A stretch of 64,000 bases of DNA, taken from contig NZ_CP108581.1 in assembly GCF_036010665.1 (NCBI RefSeq), positions 4,817,501 through 4,881,500 on the forward strand, read 5' to 3'. The translations under genes and the position numbers were made by a program. This stretch comes from Microbispora sp. NBC_01189 (GTDB lineage Bacteria; Actinomycetota; Actinomycetes; Streptosporangiales; Streptosporangiaceae). The notes under the pieces were generated by a model. That model searched no databases, was not told where the DNA came from, and saw nothing but the letters and a program-made list of their open reading frames with translations. Below are positions 31,741-40,511 of the stretch, piece by piece; within the stretch, counting starts at the first letter, position 1; each line of letters begins with the position of its first letter.

Positions 31741-32790
31741 GTGAACGTGGACGTCCGGGAGCTGGCCGCCCAGGTGCGGCTGGGACGGCCGAGGGCGGTG
31801 GCCCGGCTGATCTCGCTCGTCGAGAACGCCGCGGAGAACATCGCCGAGAACGTCACAGGGAACGTCACAGGGAATGCCACTGGGAACGCCGCGCGTGCCG
31901 GTGGTGCAGGCGAGGCGGAGCCGCGGGGAGGCAACCGTGTCCTGCGCGAGGTCATGGCCGACCTCGCCACCGGCGCGGCCCGGCCGTACACCGCCCGGGT
32001 GATCGGCCTGACCGGCGCCCCCGGCGTCGGCAAGTCGACCTCGACCGGCATGCTCATCCGGGCGTTCCGCAGACGGGGCTGCAGGGTGGGGGTGCTGGCG
32101 GTGGATCCGTCCAGCCCGTTCACCGGCGGCGCGCTGCTCGGCGACCGCGTGCGGATGCAGGAGCACGCGACCGATCCGGAGGTCTTCATCCGCAGCATGT
32201 CCAGCCGGGGCCACCTGGGCGGGCTCGCGTGGGCCACGCCGCAGGCGCTGCGGGTGCTGGAGGCGGCCGGCTGCGACGTGATTCTCGTCGAGACGGTCGG
32301 CGTCGGTCAGGCCGAGGTGGACGTCGCCCGGCTGGCGGACACCACCGTCGTCATCCTCGCCCCCGGCATGGGTGACGGCGTGCAGGCCGCGAAGGCGGGC
32401 ATCCTCGAGGTCGCCGACGTGCTGGTGGTGAACAAGGCCGACCGGGACGGCGCCCAGGCGACGGTGCGCGAGCTGCGGAACATGACGGGGCTCGCCGAGC
32501 CGCCCTGGCGTCCCCCGATCGTCACGACCGTCGCGTCCAGGGAGGAGGGCGCCGACGATCTGACGGCCGCGCTCGACAAGCACCAGGCCTACCTGGACGA
32601 GTCGGGCGAGGGGCGCAGGCGGCGGCTGGCCCGCGCCCGCGACGAGATCGAGGCCATCGCGCTCGCCGGGCTCCGCTCCCGCTTCGCCGGGCTGCACGGC
32701 GACCGCCTGGACGCGCTGGCCGCGCGGCTGCTCGACGCGGGGACCGACCCCTACACCGCCGCCGACGACCTCCTCGCCGCGCTGCGCTGA
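31741..32790 (+). CDS. meaB: MeaB-type G-protein chaperone for B12-dependent mutases
   Basis: The 349-residue GTPase protects and loads adenosylcobalamin mutases. Walker A is GAPGVGKST, followed by LAVDPSSPFTGGALLGDRVRM, the switch region VETVGVGQAEVDVA, and NKAD for guanine recognition. The C-terminal dimerisation arm is present. Between the N-terminal helix and the G-domain lies an in-frame 12-bp repeat block (residues about 28-51, ENAA/ENVT/GNVT units) not typical of the family. GTG 31741 is the start. Confidence 0.94.
   Translation: MNVDVRELAAQVRLGRPRAVARLISLVENAAENIAENVTGNVTGNATGNAARAGGAGEAEPRGGNRVLREVMADLATGAARPYTARVIGLTGAPGVGKSTSTGMLIRAFRRRGCRVGVLAVDPSSPFTGGALLGDRVRMQEHATDPEVFIRSMSSRGHLGGLAWATPQALRVLEAAGCDVILVETVGVGQAEVDVARLADTTVVILAPGMGDGVQAAKAGILEVADVLVVNKADRDGAQATVRELRNMTGLAEPPWRPPIVTTVASREEGADDLTAALDKHQAYLDESGEGRRRRLARARDEIEAIALAGLRSRFAGLHGDRLDALAARLLDAGTDPYTAADDLLAALR
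31822..31893. repeat. Six 12-bp units inside meaB
   Basis: Units GAGAACGCCGCG, GAGAACATCGCC, GAGAACGTCACA, GGGAACGTCACA, GGGAATGCCACT and GGGAACGCCGCG run head to tail in frame, encoding ENAA-ENIA-ENVT-GNVT-GNAT-GNAA. Confidence 0.9.
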
Positions 32791-32807
32791 CAGGCGGGCC
32801 GCACGGG

Positions 32808-33539
32808 TCAGGGTTCGCCGGTGTACTTGATCGTGACGGTGGTGAAGCCGAGCGACTTCAGCATGCCCTCCAGCATGGCCTTGGTGTTCTGGTCGGCCCT
32901 GGAGCGCAGGTCGCCGGCGGCGGCGGCGTCACCGATCTTGCGTTCGGCCAGGACGTACAGCTCCTGCTGGTTCTGCGGCGACGACGACAGCAGGTCGGAG
33001 ATGCGGTCGAAGATGCCCCGCTCCTGCGCGAACACGTACGACCGCTTGTTGTCGAGGTTCGGCTTCTCCAGCTCGGCGTGCGGCAGCCGTACGGTCACCG
33101 CCGTGCGGTCGGGAGAGACCGTGAGCGCGTCCTTCGGCAGACCCGAGAACTCCACGTACGCGTCGACGCTGCCGGCTCCGACGAACAGCGTCCGGCTGCC
33201 CTTGATGGCGTCGGGCAGGAACTTCGCGTCCTTCTCCAGATCGACGATGACCTGGAACTCGCCGGTCGCGGCCTCGAAGCGGCTCAGGTTCTGCATCGAC
33301 CGCAGCAGCGCGGGCCCGCTCCTGTCGATGGTCTGGTCGCCCAGCGGGTCGATCCAGGACCAGGTCAGGCGGGCGCCGACCACGAGCAGAGCGATCACGA
33401 GGAGCAGACCGGCGAGCACCCGCCAGCCGCGCCCCCGGCGGCGGGCGGGTATGCCGGCGCCCGTCGTGGCGTCGGTGGCGGAGTCTGCCCCGGGGCCGGC
33501 GTCGGCCGGCGCGAAGGAGGGACGTGTCTTTCGGTCCAC
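32808..33539 (-). CDS. DUF4230 membrane-anchored protein
   Basis: A 243-residue protein with a 38-residue basic cytoplasmic tail, one membrane helix (GWRVLAGLLLVIALLVVGARL, about 39-59), and an external domain. The segment FQVIVDLEKDAKFLPDAIKGSRTLFVGAGSVDAYVEFSGL is the DUF4230 signature. The role of the family is unknown. It ends 17 nt from meaB, convergent, with no clear terminator between. Confidence 0.8.
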   Translation of the reverse strand: MDRKTRPSFAPADAGPGADSATDATTGAGIPARRRGRGWRVLAGLLLVIALLVVGARLTWSWIDPLGDQTIDRSGPALLRSMQNLSRFEAATGEFQVIVDLEKDAKFLPDAIKGSRTLFVGAGSVDAYVEFSGLPKDALTVSPDRTAVTVRLPHAELEKPNLDNKRSYVFAQERGIFDRISDLLSSSPQNQQELYVLAERKIGDAAAAGDLRSRADQNTKAMLEGMLKSLGFTTVTIKYTGEP

Positions 33540-33728
33540 GGGTGGAATCTTCCCGGTATTTCGGCGATCTCACGCGCGGCAAGATCAATCCCTCTTTTCG
33601 CCGGTCTTCGGCTCTCCAAAACCCCGTCTTCGGCCCACCCCAACCGGGACGAGCCGCCTGACCGTGCGGCGATCAGGCGGCTTCGCCCCCGGAGCCAGGC
33701 CGGAGCCGGGACCGGAGCCGGGCCGGAA
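33540..33728. other. Gap between DUF4230 and repetitive membrane protein genes
   Basis: This 189-nt stretch lies upstream of the DUF4230 gene and downstream of the large membrane-protein gene (both minus strand). It contains short GGAGCCGG/GGAGCCGGGCC repeats at 33700-33725. No gene is seen. Confidence 0.3.
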
Positions 33729-35657
33729 TCAGGAGGGTCCCAGGAGGGCGGCGGGCACGTCCGTCACCTGGGGAGCGTCCTGCGCTGTGTCGCGACCGCC
33801 GGTGTCGTGACCGCCGGTGTCGTGACCGCCGGTGTCGCGGCTGCCGGTGTCACGGGTGCTCGCGTCGCGGCTGCCGATGCCGCGGCCGGAGTCGTCGCCT
33901 GTGCGCCGGTCGCCACGGCCGGGGCCGCGTTCCGCCACGCCGCGTCGCTCGCCGCGCCCAGGGGCGCGGTCCGGCGAGTCGCCCGTTCCGTGTCCGCCTG
34001 CGCCCTGTCCGCCTCCTGCCTGTCCGCCTGCGCCCTGTCCGCCTGCTCCCTGCCCGCCGGTTCCGTGTTCGCCTCCTGCCTGTCCGCCTCCTGCCTGTTC
34101 GCCGGTTCCGATGACGTCGGCTCGCCGCCCGCCGGGACGCCTCTCGTTCCGTATTCCGTCGTGCGTCCGCCCCTGCCGCCAGGAGGCGGTGTCCCCTGGG
34201 AGGCCTGGCTGCGCGCCTTCGGTGGCGGAGCCTCCGTTCCAGGGGCCGGGCCGCGGGTGGGTGGATCCGGCGGCGCCGTCCGCAGGGCCCGCACCGACCG
34301 GACCTGTGCCAGGGGCTCCCGGTTCGCCTGTGGGGACGGGCGCACCGGCGGACGGCGTCGCCCCGGCGTGCCCGGCCGGATCCGCCGGGGTGGGATCGAC
34401 GGGATAAGGAGTCACCGCGGGGTTCACCGGCCGGGTGCCCCCACCGAAGTGCCTGGCCTGCAGGCCGCAGGAGACGAAGTCGGAGTAGAACAGCCGCAGC
34501 CAGTCGTGCCGCTGGGCATCGGTCAGTTCCGAGAACCACAGGGCGGCGGCGTGCTGCTCCGGAAGCTCTCCGGGAGGCAGCGGATCGTTGCGCAGCCAGG
34601 CGACGACGATCGCCCGGTAGCCCTCCGCGGCCACTTCGGAGCAGGGGCGGGCCAGCCCGTCGAGGAACTCGGTGGCGGCCCGCTGGGCGTATCCGGCGCC
34701 GAGATCGCCGAGGTGGACGACCACGACTCCCGGCGCCGCCGGCCCGCCCTCGCCGGGCGCGCGCTGCTCGACCCGTTTGAAGGCGGCCGGGGTCCCGGCC
34801 AGCCGCGCCGCGAGCATGGTGAACATGCCCGCGAGGTCGGTCAGCCCCGCGCGCAGCGCCGGACGCACGCACACGGTGATAGGCCACTCCTGGCAGGCGT
34901 AGCGTTCACTCGCCAGCGTGGTCCGCGGCTCGCTCACCAGCCGGGCCGCGCCCGTCCCCGCCGCGAGGACGGCGATCGCCGCGGCGGCCAGCGCCAGCGT
35001 CCGTCCGGTCACCAGGGCGACCCACCCGAGGAACAGCGCGGCGCTGAGCCCCACCAGCCAGAGCGCCTGGTCCGCGTAGGCGGTCTCGCCGGCCGCGAGC
35101 AACTCGTACGGCTGCCGGGCGGCCGGGATGAGCCGGCCGGCCCAGCCGGGCCCGGTCGCCAGCAGGGTGAAGACGCCGTACGTGCCCGCTCCCGCGAGCA
35201 GCGGGACGACGGTGACCGGCAGTATCCAGCCCAGTATCCAGCCGACCATCACGTACAGCCCCAGGCCCGCGACGGACATGGCGAGGCCGCCGGGCAGCAG
35301 CGCGCCGCCCTGCCCGGTCAGCGCGGCGCGCAGGCCGAGCAGCAGGACGGTCGCCCCGAACGACCCGGTCACGACCGCGATGATCGACAACGGCGCCCTG
35401 GCGGCCCGCCAGGGCGTCAGGACGCGGCCGCGCTCGGCGCGGCGCCTGCGCAGCGCCACCCACGCCGCGAACGCGGCGCCGACCGGCCCTGTCAGCCGCA
35501 GCGAGCCGATGACGGCCGCCACTATCTCGTCCCAGTCCATGAAACCGGGAATAAGGACGCTCCACGCGGCGACGAGCCCGAGCACGAGCAGCACGGTCCC
35601 CGCGACCAGCGCGCCGTGTTTCAGCTCTCCGCGTGAACCGCCCCTGTGCTCACCCAC
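33729..35657 (-). CDS. Polytopic membrane protein with long repetitive Gly/Asp/Arg tail
   Basis: From GTG 35657 the protein has 642 residues. About the first 270 hold six or seven membrane helices (for example GALVAGTVLLVLGLVAAW, LYVMVGWILGWILPVTVVPLL). A soluble domain of about 150 residues follows, with Cys in ERYACQEWPITVCVRPAL, ARPCSEV and VSCGLQARHF. The last 200 residues are disordered with GGQGAGGQ and DTGGHDTGGHDTGGRD repeats. No family is recognised. The start is uncertain: ATG 35702 would add 15 basic residues, and the frame runs open to 36011. GTG 35657 is favoured because it overlaps the stop of a small frame that has a strong ribosome site. Confidence 0.65.
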   Translation of the reverse strand: MGEHRGGSRGELKHGALVAGTVLLVLGLVAAWSVLIPGFMDWDEIVAAVIGSLRLTGPVGAAFAAWVALRRRRAERGRVLTPWRAARAPLSIIAVVTGSFGATVLLLGLRAALTGQGGALLPGGLAMSVAGLGLYVMVGWILGWILPVTVVPLLAGAGTYGVFTLLATGPGWAGRLIPAARQPYELLAAGETAYADQALWLVGLSAALFLGWVALVTGRTLALAAAAIAVLAAGTGAARLVSEPRTTLASERYACQEWPITVCVRPALRAGLTDLAGMFTMLAARLAGTPAAFKRVEQRAPGEGGPAAPGVVVVHLGDLGAGYAQRAATEFLDGLARPCSEVAAEGYRAIVVAWLRNDPLPPGELPEQHAAALWFSELTDAQRHDWLRLFYSDFVSCGLQARHFGGGTRPVNPAVTPYPVDPTPADPAGHAGATPSAGAPVPTGEPGAPGTGPVGAGPADGAAGSTHPRPGPWNGGSATEGAQPGLPGDTASWRQGRTHDGIRNERRPGGRRADVIGTGEQAGGGQAGGEHGTGGQGAGGQGAGGQAGGGQGAGGHGTGDSPDRAPGRGERRGVAERGPGRGDRRTGDDSGRGIGSRDASTRDTGSRDTGGHDTGGHDTGGRDTAQDAPQVTDVPAALLGPS

Positions 35658-35730
35658 AGCCGGGCGCGGCCACCGGCCACGCCGTCGAAGTCCGGCGCGC
35701 ATGCGGCGCCGGGACAGCAGTGCTGCCCAT
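35650..35730 (-). CDS. Possible 26-residue leader ORF coupled to the membrane-protein start
   Basis: ATG at 35730 is preceded by GGGGGAG 7 nt upstream, the best ribosome site in this region. It encodes MGSTAVPAPHARRTSTAW and eight more residues, stopping in TGA at 35650-35652. The stop overlaps the GTG (35655-35657) of the membrane-protein gene within GTGGGTGA. It could be a coupling leader; an alternative is a frameshift in the main gene. Confidence 0.3.
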   Translation of the reverse strand: MGSTAVPAPHARRTSTAWPVAAPGCG

Positions 35731-36079
35731 TGAGAATCTCCCCCGTGTCTGTGTGAGCGGTGTGCGGACCCGCGCCGTTCCCCGTGGCGCTGATCCTCCG
35801 GCCGGCCTCGCCTCGCCTGCTCCGTGCGGGTGTCCCCGGATCCCGTTGTCCGCCGCGGCCGGCCGACGACCGGCCGCTTCCCCTGCGGCGAGATCCTGTG
35901 ACACCCGGTAGCAGACGGGGTTCCCCGTGCCGCCGGGTTTGCCGCCGCCTCACCTTTCGACGTGGCAACCATAACGGAGCGTGACCCTGCCGGGAGGAGT
36001 TCTGGGGTCAAGGACTCGGTCCGGTTACGCTGGGCCGCCCTGGACGATCAAGGCCGGAGCCGCGCTACCGTATATCGCT
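35731..36079. other. Divergent promoter region of membrane-protein gene and marR
   Basis: About 350 nt lie between the two divergent genes. TACCGT at 36066-36071 with transcription start at the GTG of marR would make a leaderless message. CGACGTGGCAACCATAACGG at 35957-35976 is an A/T-richer stretch that may include a -10 (CATAAC). Frames crossing this region are short and lack ribosome sites. Confidence 0.35.
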
Positions 36080-36625
36080 GTGTCCGTTCCGCCCAGCTCA
36101 GAGCCATCGCCCGTGACCGGTTCCCGGCCGCTCAAGCTCCCGTTCGACCCGATCGAGAGGGCCGCCGAGACCTGGCGCGCGACGTTCGGGCCGTCGTCCG
36201 CCATGGCCGCCGTGACTTCGATCATGAGAGCCCATCAGATCCTGCTGGCGCAACTGGACACGCTGCTCAAGCCCTACGACCTGACCTTCGCCAGGTACGA
36301 GGCGCTCGTGCTGCTGACGTTCAGCAGGTCGGGGGCGCTGCCGTTGTCGAAGATCGGCGAGCGGCTGATGGTGCATCCCACGAGCGTCACCAACACGGTC
36401 GACCGGCTGGAGCGCGCCGGGCTGGTGCGGCGCATGCGCAACCCGCGCGACGGCCGCGGGGTGCTCGCCGAGATCACCGCTGAGGGCCGGGACATCGTAC
36501 GGCGGGCCACGGACGACCTGATGAACGCCGGTTTCGGCCTGGGCATGTACGACGACGCCGAACTGGGCGAGATGTTCGGCCTGCTCCGGACGCTTCGGGT
36601 CGCGGCGGGCGATTTCGGCCCCTGA
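36080..36625 (+). CDS. MarR-family regulator
   Basis: The 181-residue protein has the winged helix of MarR regulators: helix DLTFARYEALVLLTF, recognition region LPLSKIGERLMVHPTSVTNTVDRLERAGLVRR, and wing NPRDGRGVLAEITAEG. Effector and targets are unknown. GTG 36080 is chosen because a TANNNT element lies 8 nt upstream, consistent with a leaderless message; GTG 36113 is an alternative. A strong terminator pair follows. Confidence 0.87.
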   Translation: MSVPPSSEPSPVTGSRPLKLPFDPIERAAETWRATFGPSSAMAAVTSIMRAHQILLAQLDTLLKPYDLTFARYEALVLLTFSRSGALPLSKIGERLMVHPTSVTNTVDRLERAGLVRRMRNPRDGRGVLAEITAEGRDIVRRATDDLMNAGFGLGMYDDAELGEMFGLLRTLRVAAGDFGP

Positions 36626-36668
36626 CCCCCCCGGCTCCTGCCTCCCGTTCCCGGCCCCCCGACGTGAA

Positions 36669-36715
36669 GGGGCCCCCGACGTGAGGGGGCCCCGGCCGCT
36701 GTCGCGCGGCCGGGG
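36669..36715. terminator. Overlapping hairpins between convergent marR and subtilase genes
   Basis: GGGGCCCCC (36669-36677) pairs with GGGGGCCCC (36685-36693) around GACGTGA. A second, mutually exclusive 10-bp stem CCCCGGCCGC (36690-36699) with GCGGCCGGGG (36706-36715) overlaps it. Together they can stop both convergent transcripts. Confidence 0.65.
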
Positions 36716-36777
36716 CCCGGAAGGGCGGACCGGTGGCGCGCCCGCGTGTTCACGGGTGCGCCGCCGATCCGCGGTCG

Positions 36778-38508
36778 TCAGCGGCCGACGGCGTGGAGGG
36801 CGTCGACGATGCCCTTGCCGTAGAAGCCGTTGCCGGCCGCGGTGCCCTCGCAGACGTGCGTGGTCGTCACCGTGGTGCCGCTCGGCAGGTTGCGGGTGTA
36901 GGTGTAGGCGGGCGGGTTCGGGCAGGCCGCCTTGGTCGCCGTGCCCTTGAGGATGGCCTCGACCCTGTCCGGGTCCATGGTCAGGCCGCCGCGGAAGCGG
37001 TCACGCTGGCCGTACCGGCTGACGATGAGCGCCGCGACGCCGGCCGCGCGCGGCGAGGCCATCGAGGTGCCCTGCAGGTACTGGTAGTAGGCGCAGGTCG
37101 AGCCCTTGCAGTCCTTCACCACGTAGTCGACCGTGGGGTCGCCGTTCGCGTCGATCTCGCCGTTGGCCAGGGCCAGCGCCTTGGGGTACGCGGACAGGGT
37201 GGCCTTGCCGACGTCCCGCGTGTTGCCGGGGGTGTCGTAGACGTCGCCGCCGGGGGAGGCCACGTCGATGTAGCCGTTGCCGTAGCTGGAGTAGTAGGCC
37301 TTCCGCTTGCTGATGCCGGTGGAGGACACCGAGATCACATGCTCGGCCTCGGCCGGCAGCGAGACGCAGGACGCGGGGATGGTCCGGGTCCTGACCGCCT
37401 GGCCGGGGAAGGTGGCGTAGTCGGGGCTGACCGAGTCGACGTTGGTCCTGGTGTAGTCGATCGCCTCGTTGCCGGCCGCGGCGACCAGCGTCACCCCGTG
37501 CGCGTGCGCGTAGTTGATCGCCCGCTGGGTGGCGGCGATGTAGAGCCGCTGCTGCGCCTGCTCCTCGGGGCTGTCGGCCGGGTTGTCGGCGCAGTTGAAC
37601 AGCCACGGGTCGATGTAGTAGCTCATGTTCACCACGTCGACGCCGATGTCGCCCGCGTAGGTGAGGGCGTCGACGGTCGGCTGGAGGAAGAAGTAGCCCG
37701 AGTCCTGGCCGGCCCGCAGGTTCACGATCGTCACCTTGGGTGCGACGCCGGAGATGCCCAGCTTGTTGATGGGCGCGGCGATCGACGAGGCGACGTGGGT
37801 GCCGTGGCCGTCCTCGTCCACGTCGTTCGGGTCGGTGCAGGACCCGTCGGGGTCGTCCTCACACGGCCCGTCGATCTCGTTGCCGTTGGCGTCCGCGGGC
37901 ACGTCGACGGTGAAGTTCCGGCTCAGCCTGCGGTCGAAGTTGGGCGCGATGTCGGGGTGCGAGCCGTCGACGCCGGTGTCGAGGATGCCGACGAGGACGC
38001 CCTTGTCGCCCTGCTCGTACCTGTGCGCCTCGTCCGCGTGGATCTGCTTCATGTCCCACTGCAGGTCGGCGAGCGGCTCGTCCTTGACGTTGCGCCCCCA
38101 CTTGGGACCCTTGCCGCCGCCCCGGCCCTCCCTCTCGACGCCCCGGTTCCTGGCCGCCCACGAGGGGGCCTTCCGCGCGGCGGACGCCTTGGCGTCGTCG
38201 GGCGCGCTGCCGATCACCCGGTTGGGCGCGACGCCCTCGATGGCCGCGGCCCCGGCGAGGGCTGTGGCGAAGCCGGCGTTCGTGCTGCGGACCGTGGCCA
38301 CGCCGACCTCGGTGTTCACCTTCACCACGGTGCCGCCCGCGGCCTCGATCGCCTTCTGGGCGTCCGCCGCGGACGTGCCTTCCTTGTACAACACCACGTA
38401 TTCGGTCTGCGTCGCCGATCCCGTGGCCGTCGGTACGGCCTGCGCGGGTACGGCGAGGGTTGCCGCCACCATCGCCGCGGTCGCGGCGACGACTGTCAAG
38501 CGGTTCAC
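36778..38508 (-). CDS. Secreted subtilisin-like serine protease (S8 family)
   Basis: A 576-residue extracellular protease. Residues 1-24 are a Sec signal peptide ending AQA; residues about 33-100 form an inhibitor I9-type propeptide (TEYVVLYKEGTSAADAQKAI...). The catalytic triad is Asp177 (GILDTGVDGSHPD), His235 (DGHGTHVASS) and Ser482 (QGTSMASPRAAG), with Asn347 as oxyanion residue. Acidic loops around 205-230 may bind calcium. GTG 38508 has GGAGGTGG 5 nt upstream. It probably degrades external protein. Confidence 0.94.
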   Translation of the reverse strand: MNRLTVVAATAAMVAATLAVPAQAVPTATGSATQTEYVVLYKEGTSAADAQKAIEAAGGTVVKVNTEVGVATVRSTNAGFATALAGAAAIEGVAPNRVIGSAPDDAKASAARKAPSWAARNRGVEREGRGGGKGPKWGRNVKDEPLADLQWDMKQIHADEAHRYEQGDKGVLVGILDTGVDGSHPDIAPNFDRRLSRNFTVDVPADANGNEIDGPCEDDPDGSCTDPNDVDEDGHGTHVASSIAAPINKLGISGVAPKVTIVNLRAGQDSGYFFLQPTVDALTYAGDIGVDVVNMSYYIDPWLFNCADNPADSPEEQAQQRLYIAATQRAINYAHAHGVTLVAAAGNEAIDYTRTNVDSVSPDYATFPGQAVRTRTIPASCVSLPAEAEHVISVSSTGISKRKAYYSSYGNGYIDVASPGGDVYDTPGNTRDVGKATLSAYPKALALANGEIDANGDPTVDYVVKDCKGSTCAYYQYLQGTSMASPRAAGVAALIVSRYGQRDRFRGGLTMDPDRVEAILKGTATKAACPNPPAYTYTRNLPSGTTVTTTHVCEGTAAGNGFYGKGIVDALHAVGR

Positions 38509-38669
38509 ATCCACCTCCGTGTGCACCTTCAAGGGCGGTGACCATATTTGAAGATTTCCGCGAGCTGTCAAAGCCCTGTGGAATTTCGCGACCAACGTGT
38601 GACGTGACCTTGGTCGAAGTGAGGAGTCAGGAAGGGGGTCCCAGCCGAGAGGGCAGGGGTGGCTCCGAT

Positions 38670-38687
38670 TACTAGGACGTCCTAGTA
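38670..38687. promoter_or_regulatory. Perfect 18-bp palindrome upstream of icmA
   Basis: TACTAGGACGTCCTAGTA is a perfect palindrome, extended to 24 bp (GATT...ATTC) with one mismatched pair. It lies 31 nt upstream of the icmA start and 160 nt from the divergent subtilase start, a good operator position. The TetR or GntR protein that might bind is not identified. Confidence 0.55.
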
Positions 38688-38718
38688 TTCGGAGAGGAGC
38701 GACGACCGGGGAGGACCC

Positions 38719-40443
38719 ATGCAGCCGGAATCGGCGAGCGCCACAGGGAACGCGGGAGCGGGGACAGGCGCCGGCACCGGGGCGGAGCCGATCGAGGCCG
38801 GCCGGGCCCGCTGGCAGGCGCGGTACGACGCCGCATTCAAGCGCGACCGCGAGTTCCGGACCCTGTCGGGGCTGGAGGTGGACCCCGTCTACGGTCCGCC
38901 CGGCACGGACCCCGGGTTCGGGCGCATCGGCTGGCCGGGGGAGTTCCCCTTCACCCGCGGCCTGTACGCCACCGGCTACCGCGGCCGGCCCTGGACGATC
39001 CGGCAGTTCGCCGGGTTCGGCAACGCCCGGCAGACCAACGAGCGCTACAAGATGATCCTCGGCGCCGGGGGCGGCGGCCTGTCGGTGGCGTTCGACATGC
39101 CGACCCTGATGGGCCGCGACTCCGACGACCCGCGCTCGCTCGGCGAGGTGGGCCACTGCGGCGTCGCGGTCGACTCGGCCCTCGACATGGACCTGCTGTT
39201 CGACGGGATCCCGCTCGGCGAGGTCACCACGTCGATGACCATCAGCGGGCCGGCCGTGCCGATCTTCTGCATGTACGTGGTCGCGGCCGAGCGGCAGGGC
39301 GTGCCGGTGGGGAAGCTCAACGGCACACTCCAGACGGACATCTTCAAGGAGTACATCGCGCAGAAGGAGTGGCTGTTCGCCCCGGAGCCGCATCTGCGGC
39401 TGATCGGCGACCTCATGGAGTTCTGCGCCGCCGAGATCCCCGCGTACAAGCCGCTGTCGGTCTCGGGCTACCACATCCGCGAGGCCGGGTCCACGGCCGC
39501 GCAGGAGCTGGCCTTCACGCTCGCCGACGGGTTCGGCTACGTCGAGCTCGGCCTGTCGCGCGGACTCGACGTGGACGTCTTCGCCCCCGGGCTCTCGTTC
39601 TTCTTCGACGCGCACATCGACTTCTTCGAGGAGATCGCCAAGTTCCGCGCCGCGCGCCGCATCTGGGCCCGCTGGATGCGCGACGTGTACGGCGCCCGTA
39701 CGGAGAAGGCGCAGTGGCTGCGCTTCCACACCCAGACGGCCGGGGTGTCGCTGACCGCGCAGCAGCCGGACAACAACATCGTGCGTACGGCCGTCGAGGC
39801 GCTGGCGGCCGTGCTCGGCGGCACCAACTCGCTGCACACCAACGCGCTGGACGAGGTGCTCGCGCTGCCGTCGGAGAAGGCCGCCGAGATCGCGCTGCGC
39901 ACCCAGCAGGTGATCATGGAGGAGACCGAGGTCGTCAACGTGGTCGACCCGCTCGGCGGCTCCTGGTACGTGGAGGCGCTGACCGACCGGCTGGAGGCCG
40001 AGGCGGAGGAGATCTTCGCGAGGATCCGGGAGATGGGCGGTGGCGGCACGATGACCGCCGGCATCCTGCGGGGCATCGAGGACGGCTGGTTCATGTCGGA
40101 GATCGCCGAGTCGGCCTTCGACTACCAGCGCAAGCTGGAGAAGGGCGACAAGCGGATCGTCGGCGTCAACTGCCACACCTCGACCGCGGAGGAGCCGCTG
40201 GAGATCCTCCGGATCAGCCACGAGGTCGAGGCCGAGCAGCGGCGGGTTCTCGCCGAACGGCGCGCGGCGCGCGACCGGAAGGCGGTGGACGCGGCGCTGG
40301 CCGCCCTGCGGAGCGCGTCGAGGACGGCCGAGAACATGATCCCGCCGATGCTGGAGGCGGCCAGGGCCGAGGCAACCCTGGGCGAGATCTGCGACGTCCT
40401 GCGCGAGGAGTGGGGCACCTACTCCGAGCCCGCCGCCTTTTGA
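38719..40443 (+). CDS. icmA: Isobutyryl-CoA mutase large subunit
   Basis: The 574-residue protein is the TIM-barrel catalytic subunit of an adenosylcobalamin mutase that interconverts isobutyryl-CoA and n-butyryl-CoA, feeding polyketide and fatty acid precursors. It lacks the C-terminal B12 domain, which is the separate IcmB subunit. Residues that separate IcmA from methylmalonyl-CoA mutase are Phe97 (TIRQFAGF, Tyr in the latter) and Gln215 ([10 protein letters not shown], Arg in the latter). The sequence follows streptomycete IcmA closely ([29 protein letters not shown]). GGGGAGG precedes ATG 38719. The first 22 residues are a Gly/Thr-rich extension. Confidence 0.9.
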   Translation: MQPESASATGNAGAGTGAGTGAEPIEAGRARWQARYDAAFKRDREFRTLSGLEVDPVYGPPGTDPGFGRIGWPGEFPFTRGLYATGYRGRPWTIRQFAGFGNARQTNERYKMILGAGGGGLSVAFDMPTLMGRDSDDPRSLGEVGHCGVAVDSALDMDLLFDGIPLGEVTTSMTISGPAVPIFCMYVVAAERQGVPVGKLNGTLQTDIFKEYIAQKEWLFAPEPHLRLIGDLMEFCAAEIPAYKPLSVSGYHIREAGSTAAQELAFTLADGFGYVELGLSRGLDVDVFAPGLSFFFDAHIDFFEEIAKFRAARRIWARWMRDVYGARTEKAQWLRFHTQTAGVSLTAQQPDNNIVRTAVEALAAVLGGTNSLHTNALDEVLALPSEKAAEIALRTQQVIMEETEVVNVVDPLGGSWYVEALTDRLEAEAEEIFARIREMGGGGTMTAGILRGIEDGWFMSEIAESAFDYQRKLEKGDKRIVGVNCHTSTAEEPLEILRISHEVEAEQRRVLAERRAARDRKAVDAALAALRSASRTAENMIPPMLEAARAEATLGEICDVLREEWGTYSEPAAF

Positions 40444-40511
40444 CCGCGATCGCGGAGGAAGGCGGCGGGGATGGCACGGATCACGCGGAAGAGTACGGCA
40501 GGATTGGGGGT

